A DNA stretch of 64,000 nucleotides from Cepaea nemoralis (lineage: Eukaryota > Mollusca > Gastropoda > Stylommatophora > Helicidae): NCBI GenBank assembly GCA_014155875.1, contig JACEFZ010027753.1:102501-166500 (forward strand), read 5' to 3'. Numbering within the stretch: position 1 is the stretch's first letter; every line of letters starts with the position of its first letter. Under the pieces are notes generated by a model. The model was not told where the DNA came from. It did no database searches and saw only the letters and a list, made by a program, of their open reading frames with translations. Made by a program: the position numbers and the translations under genes. Of this stretch, positions 9,690 through 21,510 are shown piece after piece.

Positions 9690-10040
9690 TTATACTCCTA
9701 CCCCAAGTGAGTCAAGAACCGACATAATGCATTCTATATTCAAGAACCGACCAAATCTATTCAGCAAGATGATAACCATATAGCCATTAAATCGTGAATG
9801 GTCCTTGCCTGGCTTTGGGAGTAAAATGTAATAGCTTTGCACACACTCTTTGGGCACTGATGCTGAACTTATGCTCAAATTACAACAAGTAGCCATCTCC
9901 TCCAAATCTTCATCACTTAAATATTTCATATGGGAGCATTGACCACAATACTGAACCACCGTAATCTCCCCATATAGCTGTATTTTGTATTGCCTTTTAT
10001 CATCATCATAATCAAGTGACCTGTCAATTGGCGTAGCGTT
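9690..10040 (-). pseudogene. LINE reverse transcriptase fragment (start of RT)
   Basis: An open minus frame of 117 residues contains LLPKPGKDHSRFNGYMVIIL, which resembles the P.PKPGKD.....YRPISLL block at the start of LINE RTs. No catalytic motif remains. The N-terminal 80 residues are not recognisable. Confidence 0.5.
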
Positions 10041-10240
10041 CATGTCTCTGCACAGATCACGGTCTTTGGTGTTCTGGATTAACTCTGCTGATAATATTCC
10101 TCCATACTACCGTCTGTCCATCCAGCATCATTTCTCTTGGTTTGCCTCTTCATCTCTTTCCCTTTGTGTATCCAGTTGTCCCGATGTTCTCCAATGCCTC
10201 TCTCCTCATCACATGAGAGAAGCCGTGACTACCTCATGAA
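10041..10240 (-). pseudogene. LINE 3' coding fragment
   Basis: The minus strand reads GFSHVMRREALENI followed by a basic K/R-rich segment and a W-containing end, the usual LINE C-terminal pattern, with stops. Its FSHVMRREALENI is close to the fragment at 2248-2297. Confidence 0.5.
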
Positions 10241-10714
10241 TTTCCTGTACATGATGAATATGTTAGGGACTTCACAGTAACGCCAGATGAACAGTTCCAT
10301 ATACCTTTCCGAGTGATACCTCGGAGATCTTATACACATATTTGTGACCCGTGTCTGTGTGTGTCGGAATGATGCGTGCACATCCAAACAAGAGTGTTCA
10401 CAGTTCTTTGATCGGTGCGTGCATGAATGAACGCATGAATTATAAATAAGAAACCGGACGGGAGACTATTGCCAACCCCTGGATGTCGACAGGCTAAGGG
10501 CCTGATCAATCAATGGCTATTGATTAGAATAGGCAATGACAAATAAAGCAAAGGCATCCGAACAGGTATCAGAGATCACGATGGTCACCGCCTTTGATGT
10601 TTACGCCAGCAGACGTGTTGTCACAATGAAGTAGATTGTTTATTGTTGTGTTTTAAATTCGTCTTTAGTTTCATGTACCTAGGGAGTGTAAAGTTGAGTA
10701 GAGCTGAGTCAAGA
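10241..10714. other. No gene recognised
   Basis: Unique-looking, with a short TG tract near 10350. No motif found on either strand. Confidence 0.5.
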
Positions 10715-10830
10715 GTCCGACGTCATTGGACTCGGGACATTCCTATACGTGGTCTATCTTCATCTTCAACAGCAAGCGAGGAGTCACAATACTAATGGTA
10801 CCATATATAGTATGATTATGTGTCCTGAGC
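10715..10830 (-). pseudogene. LINE-B1 C-terminal fragment, copy 1
   Basis: Aligns with the last 115 bases of the LINE-B1 frame at 61060-61180: minus strand GTISIVTPRLLLKM, then ECPESNDVG with a stop inside. The first cysteine of the terminal C..C pair is kept and the second is changed. Confidence 0.65.
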
Positions 10831-11278
10831 TCTCCTCGGTGTACTGCTCACTCCTAGCCACACCATTTCCTCCAGGTCATGACGGATTTAGCTGTAACGC
10901 TCAACACGCATGCCCTAAGCGTCGACGGAGGAGAGTTCACGCGACTCTGGCAATTTCCTCCCGTAAAAACTTTAGCTGGAAAATGTATCCATTCTTGAAC
11001 AGGCTTGGCGCGAATAGGCCAAGGGCTTAAGATGTACAGGAAGATACAGTGCAGAATATAAGGGATATGAAATAGGATTAAGGAGACAGAAAAAGATAGG
11101 ACTACTGTTCGTGAGTTGGTTGAGAGCGAATTCCCACATGGAGGATAAAGGGCAGGGCACACACCAATAACAGCATTAATTATGGGACTATCTTGAAATT
11201 TCACATCTTTCACAAAAGTTCCCTTTGACAATTACATATGTGTGCCAATGTTTACACGATTGTTGGGAACATACCTGT

Positions 11279-11279
<1 letters not shown>
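10831..11279. other. No gene recognised
   Basis: A 125-residue minus frame (10854-11231) shows no motif I know. Probably transposon debris. Confidence 0.4.
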
Positions 11280-11321
<42 letters not shown>

Positions 11322-11560
11322 GGTTGGTTGGTTGGTTGGTTGGTTCGTTCGTTAGTTAGTTAGTTAGTTAGCTAGTTAGTTAGTTAGTTAGTTAATTAGT
11401 TAGCTAGCTAGCTAGTTAGTCAAGTTAGTCAATTAGTCATTCAGTCAGTTAGTCAGTCAGTTAGTTAGTAAGTTAGTTAGATAGTTAGCTAGAGTTAGTT
11501 AGTAGTTAGTTAGTTAGTTAGAAAGTTAGTTAGTTAGTTAGCTAGCTAGTTAGTTAGGTG
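11280..11560. repeat. AGTT/GGTT microsatellite upstream of LINE-A
   Basis: About 280 bases of AGTT with GGTT and AGCT variants. A tract of the same composition follows the LINE-A 3' end (15471-15650). Confidence 0.9.
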
Positions 11561-14500
11561 TGTCAGGTCTTACTGACATGACTGAGCTACCGTATGACAG
11601 TAGACGGTACTACTTGCTTTCTGTCAGCGCCGAATGTTGGGCGGCGCTTACCAAACCCAACACCCCACATTGTGCCAACGGCTTCGGACGGAAGAGCGCA
11701 ATTGGGAAGGTACAAGCCTTACCCTGGTGCGAGGAAATGCAAGCTAACGACAAAATGTCATGGCAGGGCAGACCAGGCCCTAAGCCTTGGTTGGCGGCTG
11801 GTCTAGGATCGAAGCTCCGACAGGCGGAAAGTTAGAGCATTGCTTTGCTGATCCTGCAGCTTCTGCAACTTGTCTTGATCCAGATGTAGAGGTGTTACCT
11901 TTCCTCTGAAGTGAACTAGGCAGGCCGAGAGAGGGATCATGCTGCATGGGCAACACATGATCTCTATATTTTAGCCCAGGCTTTGAGCTATGGAGAGGCA
12001 ATAACTCCATCCCTGGTCTTAACTGGTCTCGGAATCAAAGCGAGAGGCAACTGTTACGGGTTATAAGTCCCTGTCAATTAGCGTAGACATGTGGCGCCAC
12101 GTGTTGCCTCTGACGGTGGGAGACACCTACAGGTGTCACTGATCAGCTACCGCCCGCCTCAAGCTGGGCAGCCCCCGGCCAATTGGGTGCTGATCCGCCA
12201 CAGCCTGCCTGCTTCAATGGGTGCTTGGGGCTAGGACAAAATCTGAATCGCAGGCTGTAAAACCAATGCACCAGGTAAAAATACAAATAGAAACCTCAAG
12301 CTATGGCTTGCAACCTGGAACGTGAGAACCATGTGTCCAGGATTTTCCACTGACTTGACCAATATTGACGATGTGAGAAAAACGGCTGTGATTGATGCCG
12401 AACTCAATCGTCTTAACATTGATATTGCTGGCCTGCAGGAGACTCGCCTCGCTGAGGAAGGGTCATTCAGGGAAAACAATTACATCGTTTTTTGGAAGGG
12501 TAGAGGGCAGGCAGAAAAAGGGCAGCACGGTGTGGGCTTTGCAGTGAAGAATTCGCTACAGGGAATGATTGAAATTCCAGCAGGTTTTGCCACCATTATT
12601 ACTGCATATGCACACACACTCGATTCTTCTGATGATGTGAAGGATTCGTTCTATGAGGGGTTAGACTCTGTGATCAAGGCAGTTCCAAAATCTGACCACA
12701 TTTATATGCTCGGTGATTTCAATGCTCATGTGGGCAAGGACTCGAGTTCATGGCCAGTGTGCCTTGGAAAATACAACATCGGTCGCATGAATGAAAATGG
12801 GCAAAGGTTGCTGGAGCATTGCACTAAGTAATGACCTATGTATTACAAACTCCTTTTTTAAAACAAAAGAGATGCATAAGGTCACATGGAGACATCCAAG
12901 ATCCGACCATTGGCACCAGCTGGACTTCATCATCACACGGAGACAACATCTGAACCATATATCATTGACTATAAGTTATCACAGTGCTGACTGTGATACG
13001 GATCATTCTTTGGTTGTTGCAAGGGTTAGACTGAGACCAAAGAGAATCTACACAGCTAAACACAAATCTAGCCCCAGGATTAATATTATTAACACTCACG
13101 ATCCTGAAAAGTGCTTTCAGTTTCAACAGCAACTTGAAGACGCTTTCACTGATACACCAGAAAATTGTACAGTAAATGAAAAGTGGGGTCAACTTAAGGA
13201 AACTCTTTATAAAACTGCCGTAGGGGTTTACGGAACTGTGGATCATAAGAGGCAGGACTGGTTTGCGGCAAACAGCGAGACTCTGCAGCCCTTGATTGAT
13301 AAGAAGAAGATAGCTCTCTTAAGAAACAAGGAAAGACCAACGCGTAACACTCTGAGTGAGCTAAGGCAAGCTAGGAAGGATGTGCAAAAGGCTGCCAGGC
13401 AGTGTGCAAATGATTATTGGATCAAGTTATGTGAGTCCATTCAAATCGCAAGTGAAAAGGGAAACATAAGAAGCATGTATGAAGGAATAAAGAAAGCCTG
13501 TGGTCCAGTGATCAAAAGAAGTGCACCATTGAAAACCTTGACTGGAGAAATCATCACTGATAAGAAACAGCAGATGGACAGATGGGTAGAGCACTATTTG
13601 GAGCTTTGCTCAAGTGAGACCAAACTAGCGGATGATGCCCTCAACGCCATAGAGGCTCTACCAACTCTTGACCACCTGGACACACTTCCCACCATAACAG
13701 AAGTTAAGTGTGCTATAAATGAACTTGCATCTGGCAAGGCTCCAGGTAAGGATGGGATTCCAATAGAGGTTATCAGGAGTGGGCAAGACACACTCTCTAC
13801 AGATCCACCAGCTAATAGAGCTATGCTGGCGAGAAGGACAAGTCCCACAGGATTTCAAAGATTCAAGCATCATAACACTGTACAAGAACAAGGGCGATCG
13901 GAGCGACTGCAACAACTATAGGGGTATCTCACTTCTGTGTATTATTGGAAAAGTATTTGCCAGAATTGTTCTACGGAAGACTTCAGGCCTAGGAGATCAA
14001 GTCTACCCCAGAATCACAGAGTGGCTTTCGACAGAACCGGTCTACCATTTATATGATATTCTCATTGCGACAAATGCAAGAAAAATGCCGTGAACAGAAT
14101 CAACCACTGTTTATTGCCTTCATCGACCTCACAAAGGCATTTGATTTGGTCAGTCGTGAGGGTCTGTTCAAGGCACTAAAGAATATTGGCTGCCCACCAA
14201 CTCTTCTGTCCATTGTGGAATCGTTCCACACAGGCATGAAGGGTATAATCAAGTTTGATGGTGCAACTTCTGAAGAGTTTGAAATCAAGAGTGGAGTTAA
14301 GCAAGGTTGTGTACTAGCTCCCACCCTCTTTGGAATATACTTTTCACTTCTACTGAAATATGCCTTTCGTGATCAGGATGGTGGTATATACATTCACTCA
14401 CGCTCAGATGGCGGCCTCTACAATGCTCAGAGATTGAAGGCCAAGACCAAAATTAGGAGGGTACTGATCAGAGAGTTGCTTTTTGCAGATGATGCTGCAG

Positions 14501-15470
14501 TTACGACCCACTCTGAGGAAGAATTGCAATGTCTACTATCTGCATTCTCCAATGCTTGTTCTGAATTTGGTTTAACAATTAGCAAAAAGAAGACACAGAT
14601 TATGTCACAAGGTGCACATGGGGTACCATCAATCTTTATTGACGACGCCGAACTAGAGATGGTAGACCATTTTACATATCTAGGATCAGTGGTAAATAGC
14701 AAATTATCCCTAGATCAGGAAATCAACATCCGGATTGGTAAGGCAGCAACAACAATGAACAGGTTAAAAAAAGAGTGTGGGAGAACAGGAAGCTTACTGC
14801 AAAACAAAAGTCCTTGTCTATCAAGCCTGTGTCCTTAGTACTCTTTTTTATGGCAGTGAAACTTGGACAACTTACTCACACCAAGAGAAGCGTTTAAACA
14901 GCTTTCATATGCGGTGTATGCGAAGAATTCTTGGTATTAAGTGGCAAGACAAAATCACAAATACTGAAGTATTGGAAAGATCAGGTTGTGTGACGGTTTA
15001 TTCCATGCTCAGTCTTCGTAGACTTAGATGGATAGGACATCTTAGGAGGATGGATGATGGTAGAATACCAAAGGACATCTTTTTTGGTGAATTACAGATG
15101 GGTAAGAGATCTCAGGGTCGGCCTCTACTACGATACAAAGATGTGTGTAAGCGGGACATGATTGATACAGGCATTGATAATGCACATTGGGAGCAAGTCG
15201 CCGCTGAACGTGTTGCATGGAGGGCAAACATCAGAAATGGAATAAAGACAAAGGAGAAAATTATTGCAGATAAGTCACACACCGAGCGTGTGAGACGTAA
15301 GATGGTGCATGATGGTGGAAATGACCACGTGTTCACATGCACCCACTGTGAACGGACATTTGCAGCGCAAATTGGCCTTATCAGTCACATTCGCTACCGC
15401 CATAGGTAAAAAATATTATGCCTTTTTAAAGCAGAAACTATCGTCTGTCAAGACGGCAAGGTGCCAATGA
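11561..15470 (+). mobile_element. LINE-A, nearly complete non-LTR retrotransposon
   Basis: The leader runs from GTCAGGTCTTACTGACATG (about 11562) to about 12250. Its identity as leader is supported by independent copies at 5375-5735, 9430-9625 and 62912-63425. The ORF follows (12247-15409). The 3' UTR starts TTATGCCTTTTTAAAGC and is cut at about 15468, where an AGTT microsatellite begins. The complete UTR can be inferred from 22729-23042, which continues to an AATAAA-type signal and a GTTC tail. The element lies between two AGTT tracts, so no target duplication can be read. Confidence 0.85.
12247..15409 (+). pseudogene. LINE-A endonuclease/reverse transcriptase ORF with terminal C2H2 finger, broken
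   Basis: Function when intact: nick target DNA and copy the element RNA into it. The APE-type endonuclease starts LATWNVRTM (about 12307) and contains LQETRL, MLGDFNAHVG and ADCDTDHSLV. The RT begins near 13740 (GKAPGKDGIP) with FIDLTKAFD, SGVKQGCVLAPTLF and the catalytic FADD at 14482-14493 (Phe for the usual Tyr). After the thumb (LFYGSETW) comes a basic tail and a C-terminal finger, C-X2-C-X12-H-X4-H, at 15338-15404. The reading frame changes near 12825, 13785, 13975 and twice in 14766-14805. A TAG interrupts at 13990-13992. No in-frame ATG precedes 12331, so the natural start is uncertain. The copy is inactive. Confidence 0.9.
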
Positions 15471-15512
<42 letters not shown>

Positions 15513-15555
15513 GGTTGGTTGGTTGGTTGATTGATTGGTTGGTTGGTTGGTTGGC

Positions 15556-15589
<34 letters not shown>

Positions 15590-15650
15590 ATTCGTTCATT
15601 AGTTAGTTAGTTAGATGATTGGTTGGTTGGTTGTTTGGTTGGGTGGTTTG
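15471..15650. repeat. AGTT/GGTT microsatellite at the LINE-A 3' end
   Basis: Begins inside the LINE-A 3' UTR, after GTGCCAATGAAT, with no intervening sequence. Mostly AGTT, then GGTT and GATT. Confidence 0.9.
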
Positions 15651-15653
15651 TTA

Positions 15654-16065
15654 GTCACGGTTTCAACTTTACAGCAAAAGATTGCCCCATCATACTCCAT
15701 TCCTGTGGCAGTGAATATCACAAGAAATGCGCCTTACTGCCCCATGTGAAAAGTGGAGAGGACAGGAGTCTCGACAAACCAACAGCCCGCACAGGTATAC
15801 TATGCATAATACTCCTGCCAGAATGCCAGCATTAAAGTCCGCCAGGAAAAATACAGCTCATCCTCGATGGAAGCGGCAGTCACTAGAAAACCAGCAGCCA
15901 CACATTACTGCATAAGGCAACCAAGTTAGCTCAGCAACCTGCGGTCGGAATTTTTCCGAACAAGCAGGTCACGTCACGAACAACTGTAAAAGCACTCCAC
16001 GTGAAATCCACAGCTCACAGTGTCGCTCCACGCACTCAACCCGGTAGCAGGGCGAAGGAACCATG
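15654..16065 (+). repeat. X-repeat, copy 2
   Basis: A nearly full-length copy: CACGGTTTCAAC at the left, GGTATACTATGCATAATA in the middle, and GTAGCAGGGCGAAGGAACCATG at the right. It sits directly against the AGTT-type tract. Confidence 0.75.
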
Positions 16066-16609
16066 CACTACCAGTTCAATACAAGGAAAATGCGTAAGCA
16101 AACCACAGTCACAAGCATAAACACTCCAGAGGCCTCAACAGCTGACCGCCTAACCTCCATGCCAGGTACTGCTTTACCTGTAGGGATCCGTGAGCCAAAT
16201 GCATCAGTATACCTCAGAATCACATTGTTTGTTCAACATTTGAAAAGCCTAAACGCCTTCCTGTTCAGAAATATGTGATATCTTTCTTGCATTGCCATCA
16301 TATGTTTTCCCAAGAAAAATCAATGTCTCTGATTTGACTTCCCTAGCAAAAAACAACGTTTAGCAAATATGCATTGCTCAAATAAGGATATTTTCAACTC
16401 TGACGATACTACGTGTACAACCTATTTTTGTCAATTCGATTCGAGAGTAAATGAGGTTACCTCAAGAAAATGGTGTCGTCTTAAGTCCCTTATCAGTATC
16501 TTCCCATCATCATAATCATTATCATCTCAAGTGCCACCTCATTATCGAAAGTCGACTGTAACGAGACTTCAACAACATGTGTCCTGTGTATTCACAGTGC
16601 ATTCACTTA
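16066..16609. other. No gene recognised
   Basis: AT-rich, unique-looking. No convincing motif on either strand. Confidence 0.5.
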
Positions 16610-17130
16610 TTCTTTTTCTTCTTAGTAAGGTCATGCCGTGTGGTGTTAGTGACCATGTCTGTCCACAGCCTCCTTCTATCTCGTGTACTGCCAATCTTCT
16701 TATAGTCCATGCCGTGTGACTTTGGTGATCATGTCTGTCCACAGCTTTCTGTCTGTTGTGCTTCTAATCATGTTTGTTACCGACATTCCTCCATGCTATA
16801 AGTCCAGCTGTCCAGCAGCCTCTTTCACCGTATTCCACTACCTCTCTTCCTCTCCAACTTTCCCGTTGTGACGGCATACTCCAGCTTTTCCCTTGCTCAT
16901 GACATGCTCAAAGAATGTGGACTGTCTTCTCCTGATGCGAGTAATCAATTCTCTTTTTAAGTTAACTTATTTCCTGATATCTCCATAGCTCTTCTTATCT
17001 GCCCTCGGAGCTCTGATCATTCTTCTGTTTAAAAAAAAATCAAAAAAAACTACATCTCCGCAGCTTCAACATATTTCCTCATTTGCCTGCTAATGTCCAT
17101 GATTCACTTCCGTACATAATATAAGCACAA
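16610..17130 (-). mobile_element. LINE-E 3' fragment with terminal tandem repeat, copy 1
   Basis: Minus-strand homology to the coding fragment at 37846-38172: an FFEHVM-like block (about 16905-16925), an EYAVTTGKL-like block (about 16860) and a final RQKAVDRHDH region. At its 3' side a unit starting CATGCCGTG occurs at 16632 and again at 16708, about 76 bases apart. Frames are broken by indels and an A-rich run near 17030. Confidence 0.7.
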
Positions 17131-17617
17131 TATAGTTTTTAAGAACTCTTTACCTCATCTCCATTGACAAAGATAAATTGCAGAGAATGTTCTCCATCTT
17201 ATAAAATCTGCCTTTACTTGGGCTATTGTAAATTTAACTTCCGTTAACTTCCTAATTCAACTCCATATGCTGTTATAAAAGTATTATAATCTTTAAAACT
17301 ACAATTTCTATGACGGAATTAAACTGTCAAACAGAATCGACTAACTTGGCAACTGTGACACTGCCCCGTATAATCTTTGATAATCTCCTTGCCTTATTCA
17401 TTTCAAAATCTTACGAAATCAACGAAGTTGTCAGATTATGGGATTAATGTCGGATTGATCAAGTAATGACTATTGATTTCAACACACTGCGGTATACTGT
17501 GTCCTTAAAGTGACGAAATCGCTTGTTTCACAGAACATTTGCACTGTAGCCTACTGTTTATCACTGATATTGAACGTACAGTAATTAGGTCGACGTGTGG
17601 CGCATCTTTGGTTTGTT
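17131..17617. other. No gene recognised
   Basis: The start may continue LINE-E upstream on the minus strand, but too degraded to assign. Confidence 0.4.
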
Positions 17618-17810
17618 AGATGCGGTTCCAACATCACAGTAAAAGATCATGCTCATAATGCTCCGTTCCTGTGCCAGTGAATATCACAGAAAATGATCCT
17701 AACTGTCCCGTGTGAAAAGTGGAACATTCGGCAGTACCGACAAACCAACAGCACGTAGAGGCAAGTGCATGCATAAGGACGCTGCCAGAATGGTTTGCAT
17801 TAACAAGTTC
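17618..17810 (+). repeat. X-repeat, copy 3 (left part only)
   Basis: Keeps the left half of X: GCGGTTCCAACATCACAG, CCAGTGAATATCACA, GTGAAAAGTGGAAC, GACAAACCAACAGCACG. It stops near CCAGAATGG. Confidence 0.7.
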
Positions 17811-18009
17811 CGTAGTTTATTAGACAGTTTAATGTGAAGCTTTGCCGATAGGATGCCGGCTCTAGTTTGCTAGTGAGTTAGCTTTACATGGGTGGGCCAG
17901 TGTTTATCTTGCTGCTTTGAGTAGGTTATAAGTAAATTGTGATTCCGCAAGTAGCGTCCAAGTAGACAGAAAATAGTGGTTTGTTGAAGTACCTAAACTA
18001 ATATACTTG

Positions 18010-18290
18010 TAATTTATCTAGCCAACTCTTCCTGGGTCGTCCTCTCGCCTTGTATCCCCATGTTCTCTCTTAGAACGCTCTAGTCGCTGATTGATCTTGT
18101 TCCATTCTAACTAAATGTCCGAACCTTTCAATCATTTTGTGCTTTATATAGTCAGTAATCGGTGTTATCTCAACACTAGTTCTCAGTTTCTCAATTGTCT
18201 CTGTGTCTTTCCTTGTTATCCCAGCTGTGTTTCTGATACATCTTATATCACAAGATGTGACTTCACGCCCGTGTGCTTCTATCACCGTTT
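18010..18290 (-). pseudogene. LINE-F 3' coding fragment, copy 1
   Basis: An open minus frame (18285-18070) reads IRCIRNTAGITRKD, then YIKHKMIERFGHLVRMEQD. After a break, GYKARGRPRKSWLD follows near 18050-18010. This is the standard LINE tail between RT thumb and stop. The end of the family is seen at 18955-19200. Confidence 0.65.
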
Positions 18291-18954
18291 ACAAATTCAG
18301 TTCGATGCATCGCTTTAAAAGACCGAGCTGTACAATCTCTGCCTAAGTTTGTCTCCATCAGGGAAAACAAAGTATCTAAAACGAGGAAAGGAACCAGTCA
18401 CGCCACTTCATAATCAATAACCATGTTTACCATAGAAAACTCCCGTTCCACGCCCTCACGAACTCACCTACTACGGGGAATTACCGCTACTTCAGCTGAT
18501 ATCCCTTAGTTGGGACTGAACCGTTACCCCGAACCGTTAACTCCAGCAGCTCATTAATTCCCCCAAGGCACATGTTTGCAACCTGTCGTATAATCAATCT
18601 TTACCCATTCTCTTCCCATCCCCCTACACTGACTTCAATCAATACTAACAACTCTGCGGATGCCTGCACTTATGGTATATAAATGTATAGCGTCGATGGA
18701 TAGACAGTGAGTGGAGTTAGGGGTGAAATGAAAATCACCAACTCCTGAGGTTGGTTTCGATTTGTAGCCCCTGATGCTATTTTTACTGTGATGTGGATAT
18801 ATTTCTTTACAATGAGGATTGTGAAATTCAGTTCGACATTATATTACTGTATCATGGATTAAAGATACGGATTTGTTCGTGTGTATCTGTGTATTGCTGT
18901 TAGTCGTAAAGTGTTGTGTATTTAATATACTGAGGTAAGGATTAGTGTATTGAT
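18291..18954. other. No gene recognised
   Basis: Unique-looking with no motif found. Confidence 0.45.
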
Positions 18955-19200
18955 AAATACGGTTTTATTGTATTTCACACATGTTGGCTTCTTTTTCTTC
19001 TTTTGTCCTACTGCTTTTGCCGTGAAGCGTCGCAGAGAAGAAATAGATGTAACTGTTTGTTCGCTTTGTCGTGTTGCTTTTACTGACGTCATATTTGAGT
19101 TCTTCAATGTCTCTTTTGCTCCATCTAGCCATCTATTTCTGGGTGGTCCCCTCGCCTTGTACCCCGATGTTCCCACGCTCTAGCCGCTGGTTGATCTTAT
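18955..19200 (-). mobile_element. LINE-F 3' end with AAG-type tail, copy 2
   Basis: The minus frame reads GYKARGPPRNRWLDGAKETL, then a lysine-rich end over AAGAAGAAAAAGAAG. Just before the tail is GCAGTAGGACAAAAG, matched at 53101-53115 next to a 195-bp TTC array. So this family naturally ends in an A/AAG-rich tail. Confidence 0.65.
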
Positions 19201-19202
19201 TC

Positions 19203-19690
19203 TTTTTTTTTCAAACATTAACTAATGGATTAAAAACCATTAACTAGCGGATTAAAAAACATTAACTAACGGATTAAAAAACATTAACCAACGGATTAAA
19301 AACATTAACTAACGGATTAAAAAACATTAACTAGCGGATTAAAAACATTAACTAACGGATTAAAAAACATTAACTAACGGATTAAAAACTAAACTAATGG
19401 ATTAAAAAACATTAACTAACGGATTAAAAACATTAACTAACGAATTAAAAACCATTTCCTAACGGATTAAAAAACATTAACTAACGGATTTAAAAAATAA
19501 CATTAACTAGCGGATCAAAAAAAAACATTAACTAACGGATTAAAAAAACATTAGCGTATTAAAAATCATTCACTGACAGATTTGAAAAAAAAAACATTAA
19601 TTAACGGATTAAAAACATTAACTAACGGATTTAAAAACATTATCTAGGGATTTAAAAAAAAAATTAACTAACAGATTAAAAACACACCGT
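19203..19690. repeat. 22-bp AT-rich minisatellite
   Basis: About 22 imperfect copies of ACGGATTAAAAAACATTA plus ACTA. Unit length varies 20-24 bases through the A run. No other copy in this window. Confidence 0.9.
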
Positions 19691-19799
19691 CTTAGAATTA
19701 TTTAATGTTTATGTTATTTTCGCCCGCTAATTGGGGAAGATGTTACTGACGCAATTCGTATTCCCGCATATCCCGCTGAAAACACAGCGGCGGGCGATT

Positions 19800-20118
19800 T
19801 GGCATGAAACCGCCTTGCGTTGATTTTCATAGTAGTAGTGGTGGTAGTTTGCCTATGGACAAGGGGGAGGTGGTCGTGCGCTTGTGGGACCAGGTGGAGA
19901 AGGCGGAAGAACAAATTGAGAACCCATATGGGGAAATAATGAGATTGCAGGGGATCGGCAGGGGTTCTGGAAGAATCTCAAAACTGAGAGGGAAGATTAG
20001 GAGAACGTTTAATCAGATAGCTATGGGAACGATTAGTAGCATGACTCTTCGCTGGCTGTTGAACGAGGGGACGGAGCACGTATGGGAATGTCCTGAGTGC
20101 AGTGATGTCGGTTCTTAA
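19800..20118 (+). pseudogene. LINE-B1 C-terminal fragment, copy 2
   Basis: The plus frame ends KLRGKIRRTFNQIAMGTISS, then LRWLL, then ECPECSDVGS and stop. It matches the LINE-B1 end at 61056-61382 residue for residue in about two thirds of positions. The C-X2-C pair is intact, but only this tail is left, so it is a 5'-truncated copy. Confidence 0.7.
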
Positions 20119-20159
20119 CTCAACTCAACAACTCATAAAAATGGTATAAGTGCCGGTCT

Positions 20160-20262
20160 TTTGGAAGGCAATAGTAAACTACTGAACGTAAACTTGCCAA
20201 GAAATCATAAACAGCCAAAAAATGATGGGGTTGACTGCGACGTCCCGTAAGAGATATGCAAC
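20160..20262 (+). mobile_element. SINE-1 3' fragment
   Basis: GGCAATAGTAAACTACTGAACG through CTTGCCAAGAAATCA to GTAAGAGATATGCAA matches the SINE-1 3' half (about 7063-7162). The tRNA-derived head is missing. Confidence 0.75.
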
Positions 20263-20324
20263 TATCTTATTTTTAAAATGCTATTTCCTCCATATGTGTG
20301 TCCGTAGTCCATCTGTAATTTTGT

Positions 20325-20520
20325 TTTTTTTTCCCGCTGGCTTTGACCTCCAGCATAGTCCACAGACCTGTTAAAACCGCTAATACTAGTTGCTACTACT
20401 AGTATCTGCAGTGGACTGATTTTGCGTGTGTATTTGCTTTCCTTATTACCAGTGCCCCTCACCATCAGACGAACCCACTCCAACTTCAGAGGTACTTGTA
20501 ATTTACCGCCAACTGACTGA
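20325..20520 (+). repeat. Y segment, copy 2
   Basis: The longest Y segment: CATAGTCCACAGACC, a near-perfect inverted pair ACTAGTTGCTACTACTAGT, GGACTGATTTTGCGTG, then GACGAACCCACTCCAACTTC. The two ends match 5736-5835 and 9285-9350 respectively. Confidence 0.55.
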
Positions 20521-20699
20521 CGTTGGCAACGGACCTACTACCACGTTCACCAAAGATTTTTTTTTTAAGCACGAGTTCGTTAAATTATTCGGCCAAGTCG
20601 ACTTCCCCAGCTTTGGTAATTTTAAACATATTTGTATAAATGATATACCAGTTGACAGAACGAAAACAATGAATGGTTCAAACAATGTACTAGTTAGTT

Positions 20700-20838
20700 A
20701 GTCGCGGTTCCAACTTCACCGCAAAGGGTCGCCACATTATGCTCCGTTCCTGTGCCAGTGAATATCACACACAATGCTCCTCACTGCCCCATGTGAAAAG
20801 TGGAACAGACAGGAGTCTCGACAAATCAACAGCACGCG
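20700..20838 (+). repeat. X-repeat, copy 4 (left third)
   Basis: GTCGCGGTTCCAACTTCACC through GACAAATCAACAGCACGCG, then an abrupt change to purine-rich sequence. Preceded by GTTAGTTAGT. Confidence 0.75.
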
Positions 20839-20849
20839 TAAAAATAAAG

Positions 20850-21510
20850 TACCGGGAGAAGTAAAAGAAGAGAAGGAGGAAGGGGAGGAGTACGAGGAGT
20901 ACCTTATTCTTCTTCTTCTTCTTCCCCCTCCAACTTCTCCCTCTCCTCCTCCTCTTCCTTTACTACCTCCAACTCCTCTTCCTATCACTTCCCCTTCCTT
21001 GGTACCCTTAGTGTTTTTAAACACACAATAAGACATACATAATACATTGCTCAATTTATTGCATGGCATATTTCACTGCATCTGGTCAGGTACATACTGC
21101 AGTTATATATCATATGAAGTGAATAGATGAATCATAGTTTAACAATGACCCTTACACCACGGACCCTGTATTTCTATCACCACTCCGCTGGCAGAATACA
21201 TGTCATTGGTGTGCACGTTGAAGTACGCATAGTCCACCTCCTCCTACTCCTCCTACTCCTCTCCCACCTCCTTCTCTTCTTTTACTTCCACCTCCTCTTC
21301 TACCTTATTCTTCTTCCTCCTCCTCCAACTTCTCCATCTCCTCCTTCTTTCCATGTAATTCCTCCTCCACCTCTTCTTTTACTTCATCCTCCTCTTCTTT
21401 TAAACTCCTCCTCCTGCTGCTCAAAATTCTTCTTCATCTTCCTCCGCCTTCTCCTCATCCTGATATTCAACTTCCTCATCCTTCTACGCCTTCGTCTTCG
21501 TTTCTCGAGA
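20850..21510. repeat. GGA then CTT/CTC tracts, with the Z repeat between
   Basis: Purine-rich about 20855-20910, pyrimidine-rich 20910-21000 and 21230-21510. Between them, 21055-21135 is a short repeat (TACTGCAGTTATATATCATA) shared with 35700-35780. Confidence 0.8.

Noticed and set aside
10854..11231. 125-residue minus frame as a membrane protein
   Set aside because: Hydrophobic stretches occur, but no start context, no conserved motif and flanking LINE debris. Chance ORF is more likely.
20850..21510. Promoter or triplex-forming regulatory element in the polypurine/polypyrimidine tracts
   Set aside because: Such tracts could form triplexes, but there is no gene next to them and they are everywhere in this window.
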